A DNA stretch of 45,840 nt from Candidatus Zemynaea palustris. Its GTDB lineage: Bacteria; Vulcanimicrobiota; Vulcanimicrobiia; Vulcanimicrobiales; Vulcanimicrobiaceae. The position numbers were made by a program, and so were the translations under genes. Numbering within the stretch: the first letter of the stretch is position 1; the number at the start of each line of letters is the position of its first letter. The notes below the pieces were generated by a model. That model was not told the origin of the DNA and searched no databases. It saw only the letters and a list, made by a program, of their open reading frames with translations. The stretch covers positions 22,010-67,849 of the forward strand of contig PLCB01000013.1 of NCBI GenBank assembly GCA_003134695.1, written 5' to 3'. Positions 1 through 8,585 of the stretch are shown here, in pieces.

Positions 1-2
1 CA

Positions 3-209
3 GCAATCGCCTCGGCGCTCGAAACGACTCCGAGCTCTGCGCGCGAGGCCTACCGCACGAGCGTCGCGATGTCGCTCGCCGCCGAACGCGAGAAATCGAT
101 CGCGCTCTTACGCGGGCGCGGCATCATCGTGATCGACGTCCCGGCCCCGCGCTTGACCGTCGCATTGCTAGATGCCTACCTCGACGTCAAGACCCGCGGC
201 CTGCTGTAA
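3..209 (+). CDS. DUF58 domain protein, C-terminal end (partial)
   Basis: The window opens inside this gene. The frame beginning at base 3 encodes about 68 residues and ends with TAA at 207-209. The visible end reads ALLRGRGIIVIDVP, then an LLDAYLDVKTRGLL terminus, which is the usual way DUF58 proteins finish. DUF58 is a vWA-like domain normally encoded beside a MoxR AAA ATPase, SpoIIM-type membrane proteins and RDD proteins. The next two genes are exactly a SpoIIM-type protein (convergent) and an RDD protein, so the context supports the call. The biochemical role of DUF58 is not firmly known. The N-terminus and vWA region lie outside the window. Confidence 0.75.
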   Translation, partial: AIASALETTPSSAREAYRTSVAMSLAAEREKSIALLRGRGIIVIDVPAPRLTVALLDAYLDVKTRGLL

Positions 210-219
210 CGCCGGGAGC

Positions 220-1968
220 TTAGCGGCTCTTGGTTTCGAAGATCGTGTAGAAGCCGGCGGCGTGGAGCAGCTCGCGCCGCGACTCGGCGAACGAAAGGAA
301 GCGCGAGACGAGGGGCGGCGGCGGGCCCATGGTGACCGCATGGATGACCGTGTAGAATCTATACGAGCCCGAGGCCATGGCGTCGGCGGTCGGCTGCGCG
401 CCGTCGATCGAGAGGATCCGCACGCCGTCGAGTTTCGCGTATGGCATTCCGACGTACCCGATACCACCACGCTGACTTCGGACGGCATCGACGACAGCGC
501 TCGAGGTATTGTCGACGGCGACGCTGCCCGCCGCCCTCGAACCGAAGGTCGAGACGAAGAGTGCCGTCGTTCCAGAGTTGGCGGGACGCTCGATCGCGAC
601 GATCGGCAGGTCGGCGCCACCGACCTGCGACCAATTCGTGATGCCTCCGGCGAAGATACCCGTTACTTGCGCCGAGGTGAGCGATGCGGCACCGGCGTTC
701 GGATCGGCGATCAGCGCATAGGGAACGATGGCGAGCGGGTGGTCGAGGTAGTTCGCGCCGCCCGGCGCTCGGTCGAGGATCGCCACGTCGGCCGTCCCGG
801 CGTCGAGGTCGCGCAGGTCGTCCGCGTACGAACCTTCGCGAATGAGGACCGGCACGTCGGAGTTGACCGCCTCAAACGCCGCGACGATCTGACGCAATAC
901 CGGTGCGAAAATCGCCGGCATCGAGAGATCGATCTCGTTGGCCATTTTTGCCGAGGCAGGGACTGCCGGCATCGCAAGCAAGGCGACGGCGGCCAGCAAT
1001 GCAACCGCTCTGCGACCGCGGCCGGCGAAGCCGAGGTACGCCGCCAAGAGAACCGTCGTCAGCGCACCGAAAGCGATCCGGAATTCGATCGACGTGCGTT
1101 GCGGCGAGATAAAGCCTTCGATGGTGCCGGCGACGCAGAGCAACACGATCACGCCGCCTGCGAGGGTGGCGGCCCTCCGCCCGTTGGCTTTGAGTGCGTC
1201 GATGCGCCGCAACCTCCCGGGCGCGATGATCCCTTGCGCGAGCAGCAACCCGGCGCCGCCCGCGATCTGGATAGAGGTCAGCTCGATGACCCCGTGCGGC
1301 GCGACCGTCGCCCAGAAATCCAAACCGAACCCCTTCGAGGCAAAGAGGGCTCCGAGTCCGCCGACCATCAAGCCGTTCTCGAGGATCGAATAGATCGTGA
1401 AGTACCCAAGCGTCATCCCACCGGCGAAGGCGTACATCGCGACCATGACGTTGTTGGTGATGATCGCGCTCGCGACCGCGGGTGAATACGACCGGTCGAA
1501 GGCGAAATTCGAGTCGTGCAGCGGCTTCTCGACGATCGGGATCATTCCGGGACTCAACAGCGCGTAGACGTTGAGCGGCCGAATCGCGACGAGCCAGTAC
1601 GCGATGACCGCCGCGATCACGAAGACGGCGGTGCAAGCCAAGATCGGGCCGGCGGAGCGCCGGACCTCCGACGGAAACGTCACGCCGAAAAACTCGACGA
1701 GCCGCGACCAACCGTTGCGCGCGCTTCCGGCGTAGACGTAGGCGTGGGCTCGCGCGGTCAACCGATTGAGATAGCCGCGCGTCGACTCCGAGTAGTCACG
1801 ACTCTGTGCCGCCGCGAGATCGGTCGTCGCCGAACGGTAACGCAGCGCCAATTCCTGAAGCTGGTCGGCCTCCAGGCGCCGCAGTCCGGACCGGTCGGCG
1901 TGACGCAGTAGCGCTTCGAGCTGCTCCCAGCCGTCCTGTCGCCGCGCCACGAATACGCGTTCACGCAT
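220..1968 (-). CDS. SpoIIM-type membrane protein fused to a PstS-like binding domain
   Basis: The 582-residue start at 1968 (MRERVFVARR) is preferred. The frame stays open to 2130, but that would overlap the divergent RDD gene starting at 2023. Residues 1-105 are a helical cytoplasmic region with WEQLEALL and ELALRYR motifs. Residues 106-315 contain about five membrane segments, including the NNVMVAMYAFAGG and PHGVIEL motifs of the SpoIIM/DUF95 family. Residues 320-340 form a second hydrophobic stretch ending PASA, like an internal signal peptide. Residues 345-582 resemble the periplasmic phosphate-binding PstS fold, with GTADVAILDR, a TSAQVTGIFAGGITNW segment and RPANSGTTALF. SpoIIM homologues outside sporulators occur beside DUF58/MoxR/RDD genes, as here. 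The fusion is uninterrupted in the sequence. A ligand of phosphate or another small anion is inference. Confidence 0.75.
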   Translation of the reverse strand: MRERVFVARRQDGWEQLEALLRHADRSGLRRLEADQLQELALRYRSATTDLAAAQSRDYSESTRGYLNRLTARAHAYVYAGSARNGWSRLVEFFGVTFPSEVRRSAGPILACTAVFVIAAVIAYWLVAIRPLNVYALLSPGMIPIVEKPLHDSNFAFDRSYSPAVASAIITNNVMVAMYAFAGGMTLGYFTIYSILENGLMVGGLGALFASKGFGLDFWATVAPHGVIELTSIQIAGGAGLLLAQGIIAPGRLRRIDALKANGRRAATLAGGVIVLLCVAGTIEGFISPQRTSIEFRIAFGALTTVLLAAYLGFAGRGRRAVALLAAVALLAMPAVPASAKMANEIDLSMPAIFAPVLRQIVAAFEAVNSDVPVLIREGSYADDLRDLDAGTADVAILDRAPGGANYLDHPLAIVPYALIADPNAGAASLTSAQVTGIFAGGITNWSQVGGADLPIVAIERPANSGTTALFVSTFGSRAAGSVAVDNTSSAVVDAVRSQRGGIGYVGMPYAKLDGVRILSIDGAQPTADAMASGSYRFYTVIHAVTMGPPPPLVSRFLSFAESRRELLHAAGFYTIFETKSR

Positions 1969-2022
1969 CGCAGCAGCACTTTCGCAGGACTCGACCGACG
2001 CCTCCCCGGACACGGCGGCAGC

Positions 2023-2778
2023 GTGGAACGCACGATCGACGTCGCGACCGGCGAAAGCGTCGCCTTCTCCTACGAGTTGGCCGGGCTCGGCAGCCGGTTT
2101 CTGGCGGTCTTCATCGACCTCACGATTCAAGTGCTGGTGTTGATCGGGACGCTCTTGATCTTCGCGTGGATCGGGTCCGCCTTTCCGCAGGGCAAGACGA
2201 CGGCCGCCTCGCCGCAGATCCAGAAGATTATGGATGCGATCGTCATGGGCGTCTTCATCTTCGCGCTCTTCATGCTGTTCTTCGGGTACTTCATTCTCTT
2301 CGAGTGGCTCGGGCAGGGGCGCACGCCCGGGAAACGACTGCTCGGCATTCGCGTCGTGCGCGATGGCGGCTTTCCCGTCGATCTCATCAGTTCGATCATC
2401 CGTAACGTCGTGCGAATTCTCGAAGCGGCACTCGGCTTTTACGCCGTCTCGGCGATCAGCGCGTTGCTGTCACCGCAAAACCGGCGCCTCGGCGACTTGG
2501 CCGCCGGCACGATCGTCGTCCGCGACGAGCGGTACGAGCGCGCGCAAGCGCTTCCGTTTGCCGACCGGCGTGAAGATCCGGTCGTGCGCGACGTCGGGCC
2601 GCGCGAGCGCGAATTGATCCGGCAATACGCCGAACGACGAACGGCGCTCAATACGGAATCCCGGCTGAGTTTGGCCAAGAAGATCGCCCGCGCCGTGCGA
2701 CCGAAATTGGCCGCCTCCTACGATCATCTCGACGACGACTCACTGCTGGTCTTTCTCGCTGAAAACGCGCTGAGCTAG
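2023..2778 (+). CDS. RDD family membrane protein
   Basis: This 251-residue protein starts at GTG 2023, 54 bp from the divergent SpoIIM-fusion start. After a short N-terminal strand it shows the RDD pattern: AGLGSRFLAVFIDLTIQV with the conserved R and D in the first membrane helix, a second long hydrophobic helix around residues 70-95, and GQGRTPGKRLLGIRVV. It ends the domain with RRLGDLAAGTIVV. The last 80 residues are charged and cytoplasmic. RDD proteins are small integral membrane proteins of mostly unknown function; some have been linked to ion exchange. The pairing with SpoIIM and DUF58 is a recurrent neighbourhood. It converges on the next gene with 20 bp between stops. Confidence 0.88.
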   Translation: MERTIDVATGESVAFSYELAGLGSRFLAVFIDLTIQVLVLIGTLLIFAWIGSAFPQGKTTAASPQIQKIMDAIVMGVFIFALFMLFFGYFILFEWLGQGRTPGKRLLGIRVVRDGGFPVDLISSIIRNVVRILEAALGFYAVSAISALLSPQNRRLGDLAAGTIVVRDERYERAQALPFADRREDPVVRDVGPRERELIRQYAERRTALNTESRLSLAKKIARAVRPKLAASYDHLDDDSLLVFLAENALS

Positions 2779-2798
2779 AGGACGAGAAGGGCCTCGAG

Positions 2799-3788
2799 CT
2801 ACCTTCCGAAGCGCTTGAAGCGGTCGAACATCTCGCGGGCGTAGAGCATCGCGTTGCGTTTTTTCTCGTCGTAGAGTTGCGCCGCTTGGGGCGCGGTCAT
2901 GTGTCTTCCGTGCTCGTAGAAGAACGCCGCACCTTCGCCGACGACGATCGTCCCCGCGTAGGCGATGGCGCCTTTGATCGCAATCCCGGCGACGGGCACG
3001 AAACCGGCGAGCTCGCGTGATAGGGCACGCCAGCCGAAGCCGCCGCCGACGACGGGGAGCAGCTCCCAGATGCGCTGCATGTCGGGGTCCTTGCCGTAGG
3101 TCGCGCCGATCTGCATCATCAACACGATTTGGATTCCGGTGATCGCGACCATGTCGCCGGCCGAGGCAACGGCCCCGAGCACGATTCCCAAGACCGGAAC
3201 GTGATCGACGACCGCGCTCGCGACGGCGACTTTGAGCGCGGAGCTCGCGGCGCCGCGCGTCAACTTCGCCGCGACCGCTTCGCGCAGCGGCGGGAAGCGA
3301 CGGCCAACCGCGACCTCGATTCCCTTGCAGCGTTCGATGAGATGCGGGAAAAACCGGACGCGAAGCGTCTCGCGGTCGATCTGCGGAACGATGTATTCGC
3401 CGATGACGGCCGGTCCGGGCGCGCTGCTTGGGTGCGATTCCACGGTCACCGACGGATCGACCGTCAAAACGAAGATCGGTAGGTGCAGTGCCTGCAAGAG
3501 ATCGAGCCGCGCGCCCGGCAGGTCACCCGCTCGCGCGAGAAAGATCACCGCTCGCGCGTCGCGGCCGACGACGGTCGCGCCGCGCGCGGGGTCGATCGTC
3601 TCGAGCGTCGAGGGCGCGTCAAACGGAATCTCTTGACCGTGACCAAATAGCAACAGCGCCCGAAAGTCGGCCAGCAGCGCCGGATCGCCGCATAAGAGAA
3701 ACCGAAACGGCTTGTGCGCGTCGGCGTGGACGTGGGTCGCGCCGACGCCTTTACGGACTAGGGTGAATAACTCTCCCGCGCTCGTCAT
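2799..3788 (-). CDS. DUF697-like membrane protein with a GTPase-like N-terminus lacking a P-loop
   Basis: This 329-residue protein has no obvious signal peptide. Residues 25-125 alternate hydrophobic strands (FRFLLCGD, AVIFLARAGDL, PIFVLTVDPSV) spaced like a small GTPase fold, but no GxxxxGK[S/T] motif is visible. Residues 185-300 carry hydrophobic, glycine-rich helices (VVDHVPVLGIVLGAVASAGD, QIVLMMQIGATYGKD, LLPVVGGGFGWRALSREL, GFVPVAGIAIKGAIAYAGT) that match the DUF697/YcjF pattern of membrane-associated GTPase partners. It lies 25 bp downstream of the M48 peptidase gene on the same strand, so the two are probably co-transcribed. Function is unknown; a role in envelope stress or membrane-protein quality control is inferred from context only. 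Confidence 0.6.
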   Translation of the reverse strand: MTSAGELFTLVRKGVGATHVHADAHKPFRFLLCGDPALLADFRALLLFGHGQEIPFDAPSTLETIDPARGATVVGRDARAVIFLARAGDLPGARLDLLQALHLPIFVLTVDPSVTVESHPSSAPGPAVIGEYIVPQIDRETLRVRFFPHLIERCKGIEVAVGRRFPPLREAVAAKLTRGAASSALKVAVASAVVDHVPVLGIVLGAVASAGDMVAITGIQIVLMMQIGATYGKDPDMQRIWELLPVVGGGFGWRALSRELAGFVPVAGIAIKGAIAYAGTIVVGEGAAFFYEHGRHMTAPQAAQLYDEKKRNAMLYAREMFDRFKRFGR

Positions 3789-3813
3789 AATGCCCCACTA
3801 GCGGAAAAGCGCC

Positions 3814-5826
3814 CTAGTGGCCTTTCGCCTCTTTTTCCGGGTCGTCGGTGTAGTCGAGATACACCAGGCCCAGGAAGATCTCGAGCGCCTCCCCGTGCAT
3901 CCCGCGCGCGTTGGCGACGTCGACGATCCTCCGGTTACCGGCCTTCGCCTCGGCGACGATCGCTTGCGGCGTGGTGTTGGTATCGGCGGCGACGATTGCA
4001 GCTGCGGCGACTTCGCCGGGCGTGAGATCTTCGTGCGTCATCGTCGAGAAATCCATGCCGTCGTTGTGAACGCGGGCCTGAAGCGAATGCTGCAGCGTCG
4101 CGTAGCGGTCCTCAGGATAACCGATCCCGAGCATCGTGATGCGGGTCTGCAATTGGCGCGCGCGTGCGAGGTTGTAGAGTTGTTGCGCCTGCGACCCGGC
4201 GATCGCCGCTCGCGACAGGTTGTCGCCGGCGCGCCGCATCAGCGGGACGAGCGCGTTATAATCCGCCATCGAAATATCGCCGCCGAAGTCGAGTTGTGCC
4301 CGCGTCAATCGCTTGATGAACTCGTCGAGGTCGCCGAGCGCGACGTCGAGTAGCGCCAGCGACGTCCGCGAAGCGTCGAGTCCGCGAATCATGTCGCTAT
4401 CGCTCAATTGAAGATCCTCGAACATCCGCGGATAGCTCGAGAGGACCGAAAGCGACTGCGCCGGGACGGGATCGAGCGCGAGCGGCGCCGCGAGCTCTTT
4501 GAAGATCTCGTTATTTTCCTTGACCAGCCCGCTCTCTTTGTTGCGTTCAAGCGATCCGGTGCCGTTGATGACGAGCGACGACTTGTTGAACGCGGCGTCG
4601 ATCGAACGACCCATCGCGTTGAGGTTGCGGACTACCGACTCGAGCCGTCCGCCGTTGCGAATCTGGATGCGGCTGAGGTCGGGAACGCCGTACGAGATAT
4701 TTTGGACGCGCGCGTTGATCGCTTTGATCTGGTCGCGACCGGCGTCGCGGCGCGCGGCGATCAGTGTGACGGATTGCGCTTCGCGTCCCTTGGCGTCCTC
4801 GAGCGCGGCGCGCAGCGGCGCGAGATTCGGTCGCGTTAAGGTGAACTTGTTCTGACTGTCGCGCAGCGCCTTGATGTTGGAAAGCGCGACCTTCCGCGTT
4901 TCGGGTGTCCCCTTTTCGGCCGCCTCGGCCAGCGTCTGCTGGCCCTTCTCGGTCAAGCCGAGCGCGATCTGCGACTCGCCGAGGTGGAGGAGCGCGTCGG
5001 CATTGTTTGGATCGCCCTTGAGAATCTTCTGGAACTTGAGTGCCGCGTAGTTGTAGCGGGCGGTGTCTTCGTCATGGATCGCTTGCGCCAGAAGCTGCTC
5101 GGTCGTGCGCTTCTTTGGATCGAGTTGATCGTAGCCGACCAGATGCTTGACGCGATCGGGGAAGCCGGGATGATCGGCGAGATACTTGTCGAGCAGGCTC
5201 GGCGTCTGCGTTTCGAGCGCGCCGAGGTGGCTCATGAACGAGACCATCGCGTCGGGATCGTAACCTGCGCGCGTCATCAGCAAGAGGCCGTACTGATCGG
5301 CTTGCAACTCGTCTTGCCGCGACTGCTTGGCGAGGATGCCGGCCTCTGCGATCTGTCCGAAGCGGTAGATGAACGGCGAAAAGATCGACGCGATGCCGAA
5401 CAGCAGATCGAGTGCGTTGGCCTTCGCCGGCAAGGTCACGGTGTGGCGGCGCTCGTTGTGGCCCGTCTCGTGGCCCATGATACCCGACAACTCGTCGTCG
5501 GACTGGACGAAGTCGAGCGCGCCCTCGTTGATGTAGATATAGCCGCCGCCGATCGTGAACGAATTGACGTCCTGCGAATCGAGAATCTTGATGTTGTACG
5601 GGACGTCGTGGCGTGCCGTCTGTGCCCAGAGCCTGTTTCCGACGTCGTTGATCCACTGATTGAGCAAGGGATCGGTTACGACGTTGTACTGCTCGAGCAC
5701 GGCCTTGTCGCTGCCCTTGGCTTGCAGGATCTCGCTTTGCGTCGAGACCGCGCGCGCGGGTGCCGGGATGCTGGCACAGAGCAGGGCGAGAATGAGGGTA
5801 GCGTGGGTCAGGCGGCGGAAGATCAT
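3814..5826 (-). CDS. M48 family metalloprotease with C-terminal TPR/helical region
   Basis: The ATG at 5826 is chosen because a GAGGT ribosome site lies five bases upstream and it begins a clear signal peptide (MIFRRLTHATLILALLCA, cleavage near PARA). This gives 670 residues. The zinc site is HETGH at residues 119-123 (GIMGHETGHNERRH), with the third ligand probably Glu173 in DELQADQYG. The family is the exported M48/BepA-like zinc metallopeptidases. Residues 255-330 resemble tetratricopeptide repeats (NADALLHLGESQIALGLTEKG). Residues 390-670 are mostly helical and unassigned. BepA-type proteins monitor outer-membrane protein assembly in the periplasm; that role is inferred from architecture. 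It is divergent from minC and probably co-transcribed with the DUF697-like gene. Confidence 0.88.
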   Translation of the reverse strand: MIFRRLTHATLILALLCASIPAPARAVSTQSEILQAKGSDKAVLEQYNVVTDPLLNQWINDVGNRLWAQTARHDVPYNIKILDSQDVNSFTIGGGYIYINEGALDFVQSDDELSGIMGHETGHNERRHTVTLPAKANALDLLFGIASIFSPFIYRFGQIAEAGILAKQSRQDELQADQYGLLLMTRAGYDPDAMVSFMSHLGALETQTPSLLDKYLADHPGFPDRVKHLVGYDQLDPKKRTTEQLLAQAIHDEDTARYNYAALKFQKILKGDPNNADALLHLGESQIALGLTEKGQQTLAEAAEKGTPETRKVALSNIKALRDSQNKFTLTRPNLAPLRAALEDAKGREAQSVTLIAARRDAGRDQIKAINARVQNISYGVPDLSRIQIRNGGRLESVVRNLNAMGRSIDAAFNKSSLVINGTGSLERNKESGLVKENNEIFKELAAPLALDPVPAQSLSVLSSYPRMFEDLQLSDSDMIRGLDASRTSLALLDVALGDLDEFIKRLTRAQLDFGGDISMADYNALVPLMRRAGDNLSRAAIAGSQAQQLYNLARARQLQTRITMLGIGYPEDRYATLQHSLQARVHNDGMDFSTMTHEDLTPGEVAAAAIVAADTNTTPQAIVAEAKAGNRRIVDVANARGMHGEALEIFLGLVYLDYTDDPEKEAKGH

Positions 5827-5935
5827 CGGATACCTCGGGGCAAGTCGACTTCTCTTCGACGGGCTTCGACGTGGAAACTCCGGTCGGGCGAAAGATTCAT
5901 GCCGAATGTGTCGGGGCTCCATGCGTTTGTTGGGG

Positions 5936-5960
5936 CCCCATTCGGCGAAGCCGAATGGGG
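5936..5960. repeat. Perfect 11-bp inverted repeat between M48 and minC genes
   Basis: CCCCATTCGGC pairs exactly with GCCGAATGGGG across a GAA loop. It sits in the 220-bp divergent intergenic region, about 110 bp upstream of the M48 start and 86 bp upstream of minC. There is no T-run on either side, so it is not a canonical terminator. It could be a transcript hairpin, a regulator site or a dispersed REP-like element; copy number cannot be judged from this window. The rest of the 5827-6046 interval shows no gene. Confidence 0.5.
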
Positions 5961-6046
5961 ATAATCGTGTGAGTAACCGGAGATACCTGTGAGTCCGGTG
6001 TGGAGGGCGGAGGTCGGTTTCGGGGCACCGTGGCAGTTGGGGCGGG

Positions 6047-6901
6047 ATGCTGCGCGGCACTAAGACGGGCCTCGAGTTCGTTTTTACCGGAAAAAGCTTC
6101 GAGGAAGCTTGGAACGAGATGGCCGCGCGTCTCGAGGAGCGCCCCGAGTTCTATCGCGGGAGCCGGGCGACCGCCATCTTCGTCGAGCTGATCCCGGAGG
6201 CGGCCGCCGTCGCCGGCTTTCTCGAAGCCGTCCGCGGGCACGGGATCGAGTTGTACGGCCTCTTCGGCGACGAAGCGCTGGCCGAGCTCGCGCGCGGGCA
6301 GGGCCTCGAGTACTTAGGTCCGCCCCAGGCACCCGCCGTCGCGAGCTTCGAGCGCAAGCGCGCCGCCAAGGCCGAGAGCGAGGTCAGGCTCACCGAGAAG
6401 GCGCTCTCTCTGGACGCCGATTTTGCCGGCGCGCGCGCCGAGATCGCGCGGCGCCGTTCGCGCGGCGAAGCGTCGGTGCGGCGTCCCGACTTCACCCCGC
6501 CCGACGCCCCGGCCAACGGCAAGGCGCGGACTCCGCGCGGGGTCGCGGCGGTCGCGCCGGGGCCGTCGACGCTCTACCATCGCGGGACCGTGCGCGGCGG
6601 ACAGTCACTCCAGCAGGTCGGCAACATCGTCGTGATCGGCGACGTGAATCCCGGCGCGGAGCTGGTCGCGAGCGGTGACATAGTGGTGTTCGGGGCGCTG
6701 CGCGGGACGGCACACGCCGGCGCGCAGGGCGATCGCAAGGCGCGCGTTCTCGCGCTCGAGTTGGCCGCGACGCAATTGCGCATCGCGACCTTCATCGCGG
6801 CCGACGACGGCAAGCGTGCGCCGCGCGAGCCGGAGGTCGCGTTTATCAAAGGTGAGGGGATTGCAATCGCTCCGTACGCAAGACACGGTGCACACAAATG
6901 A
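6047..6901 (+). CDS. minC: Septum site-determining protein MinC
   Basis: This 284-residue protein is the FtsZ assembly inhibitor of the Min system, recruited to the membrane by MinD. The N-terminal domain (residues 1-105) has the MinC_N pattern. A variable linker of about 70 residues is rich in Ala, Arg and Pro. The C-terminal beta-helix starts near residue 178 with TLYHRGTVRGGQSL, QVGNIVVIGDVNPGAELVA and GDIVVFGALRGTAHAG, the MinC_C signature. The start at ATG 6047 follows GGGGCGGG. The TGA stop overlaps the next start in an ATGA, indicating translational coupling to minD. It is the first gene of minC-minD-minD-minE-rodA. Confidence 0.93.
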   Translation: MLRGTKTGLEFVFTGKSFEEAWNEMAARLEERPEFYRGSRATAIFVELIPEAAAVAGFLEAVRGHGIELYGLFGDEALAELARGQGLEYLGPPQAPAVASFERKRAAKAESEVRLTEKALSLDADFAGARAEIARRRSRGEASVRRPDFTPPDAPANGKARTPRGVAAVAPGPSTLYHRGTVRGGQSLQQVGNIVVIGDVNPGAELVASGDIVVFGALRGTAHAGAQGDRKARVLALELAATQLRIATFIAADDGKRAPREPEVAFIKGEGIAIAPYARHGAHK

Positions 6902-7689
6902 GCGCGCGCCGCATCGTCGTGACTTCAGGGAAGGGTGGCGTCGGAAAAACGACGACGACGGCCAATCTCGGCGCCGCACTTGCCAAGAAAGGACGCCGCG
7001 TCGTCCTGGTCGACACCGACATCGGGCTGCGCAACCTCGATCTGGTGATGGGCGTCGAAAAGCGCATCGTCTTCGATTTGGTGGAAGTCGTCGAGGGACG
7101 CTGCCAGTTACGTCAAGCGCTCATCCGCGACAAGCGCTTCGAATCGCTCAAGATCTTGGCGGCCGCGCAAACGCGCGACAAGACCGCCGTCTCCGAAGAG
7201 CAGATGGACAAACTGATGGGCGAGCTGGCGAAGTCCAACGACTACGTGATCATCGATTGTCCGGCCGGCATCGAGCACGGTTTTCGCAACGCCGTCGCGG
7301 GAGCACGCGAGGCGATCGTCGTGACGACGCCGGAGGTGAGCGCAATTCGCGACGCCGATCGCGTCGTCGGGAAGCTGCGCGAACGCGAGATTCCGCTACA
7401 GTTGATCATCAACCGCGTCCGTCCGGAGATGGTCAAGGCCGGTGAGATGATGTCGATCGAGGACGTCGGCGAGATCCTGGGCGCCGACATTCTGGGGGTC
7501 ATCCCCGATGACGAAGGGGTCATCGACACGACCAATCGCGGCGAGCCGCTCGTGCTCGACGAAACACAGAAGCTCGCGGCGATTTATGGGCGGATCGCAC
7601 GCCGGCTCGAAGGCGAGGATCTGCCGCTGACCGATCTCGATCCGCCGAGCGTCTTCTCGAAGTTCTTTACGATGTGGAAGGCCGGCTAG
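6898..7689 (+). CDS. minD: Septum site-determining ATPase MinD (copy 1)
   Basis: This 263-residue protein is a deviant-Walker ATPase that binds the membrane as an ATP dimer and carries MinC. The signature is GKGGVGKT at residues 11-18, with the second conserved Lys at 12. DTDIGLRNLDLVMG, VIIDCPAGIEHGFRNA and TTPEVSAIRDADRV match MinD closely. The last residues SVFSKFFTMWKAG form an amphipathic helix that fits the membrane-targeting sequence, so the protein looks fully functional. It overlaps minC by ATGA. The next gene is a second full MinD, which is unusual. Confidence 0.95.
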   Translation: MSARRIVVTSGKGGVGKTTTTANLGAALAKKGRRVVLVDTDIGLRNLDLVMGVEKRIVFDLVEVVEGRCQLRQALIRDKRFESLKILAAAQTRDKTAVSEEQMDKLMGELAKSNDYVIIDCPAGIEHGFRNAVAGAREAIVVTTPEVSAIRDADRVVGKLREREIPLQLIINRVRPEMVKAGEMMSIEDVGEILGADILGVIPDDEGVIDTTNRGEPLVLDETQKLAAIYGRIARRLEGEDLPLTDLDPPSVFSKFFTMWKAG

Positions 7690-7718
7690 CGGCGATGAAT
7701 GTGGAAGGGACTGACCTG

Positions 7719-8582
7719 ATGCACGCATTCGAAGAAGCGCCGCTCGAAGCGGCGAGCGTCGAGGCGCCCGCCGCGGTCGCGCTGGGCCGCGCGATTGTGA
7801 TCACCTCAGGGAAAGGCGGCGTCGGTAAGACGACGACGACGGCGAACGTCGGCGCCGCGCTGGCCGCGCTGGGAAAGCGAGTCGTCCTGGTCGACGCCGA
7901 CATCGGCTTGCGCAACCTCGACATCGTCCTCGGCCTCGAAAACCGGGTCCGCTACCATCTGCTCGACGTCATCGAAGGCAACGTCGAACTCGATGAGGCG
8001 CTCATCCGCGACAAGCGCAGCGCCAATCTCTATCTACTCGCGGCGGCCCAGGCGCGCGAAAAAGAAGATGTCGACGTCGACGAGATGCAGCGCTTGATGG
8101 AGCAATTGCGCGAGCGTTTCGAGTACGTCTTGATCGACTGCCCGGCCGGTATCGAACTCGGCTTCCGCAACGCTGTGGCCGGCGCGCAGCACGCCATCAT
8201 CGTGTGCACGCCGGAGGTTTCCGCGGTGCGCGACGCCGACCGCGTCGTCGGCTTGCTGCCTAACGATTGGTCGCCCGAACTGATCGTCAACCGGTTGCGG
8301 CCGGCCTTGGTGCGTAAGGGCAAGATGCTGTCGGTCGACGACGTGAACGCGATCCTGCGGCTTCCGCTGCTCGGGGTCATTCCGGACGAGCCCGCCGTCA
8401 TCGTCGCGACCAACAAAGGCGAGCCGCCCGCGTTCGATCCCAACTCGCGACTCGGGGCGGCGTATCGCGCCATCGCCGCGCGCATCACGGGTGAGGAAAC
8501 GGCACCGGCGGAGGTGCCGACGGAGCGTGAAGGTGGCGGTTTCTTCTCGAAACTCGGCGCGCTATTCGGAGGGCGCAGTTAG
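7719..8582 (+). CDS. minD: Septum site-determining ATPase MinD (copy 2)
   Basis: The start at ATG 7719 is preferred because GGAAGGG ends nine bases upstream; ATG 7695 is also possible. The result is 287 residues with an extra N-terminal stretch of about 23 residues (MHAFEEAPLEAASVEAP) before the MinD core. GKGGVGKT lies at 31-38, and DADIGLRNLDIVLGLENRV and LIDCPAGIELGFRNAVAGA are intact. A C-terminal amphipathic segment (GGGFFSKLGALFGGRS) again looks like a membrane-targeting helix. It is clearly homologous to the upstream copy throughout but diverged, so it is an old duplication rather than an assembly repeat. Whether the two form heterodimers or have separate partners is not visible. Confidence 0.94.
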   Translation: MHAFEEAPLEAASVEAPAAVALGRAIVITSGKGGVGKTTTTANVGAALAALGKRVVLVDADIGLRNLDIVLGLENRVRYHLLDVIEGNVELDEALIRDKRSANLYLLAAAQAREKEDVDVDEMQRLMEQLRERFEYVLIDCPAGIELGFRNAVAGAQHAIIVCTPEVSAVRDADRVVGLLPNDWSPELIVNRLRPALVRKGKMLSVDDVNAILRLPLLGVIPDEPAVIVATNKGEPPAFDPNSRLGAAYRAIAARITGEETAPAEVPTEREGGGFFSKLGALFGGRS

Positions 8583-8585
8583 CGT

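Noticed and set aside
172-1485. Long open frame on the plus strand across the SpoIIM-fusion gene
   Set aside because: It is antisense to a gene with clear domains. Its translation is Arg/Asp/Gly-rich and without family motifs, as expected for high-GC shadow frames.
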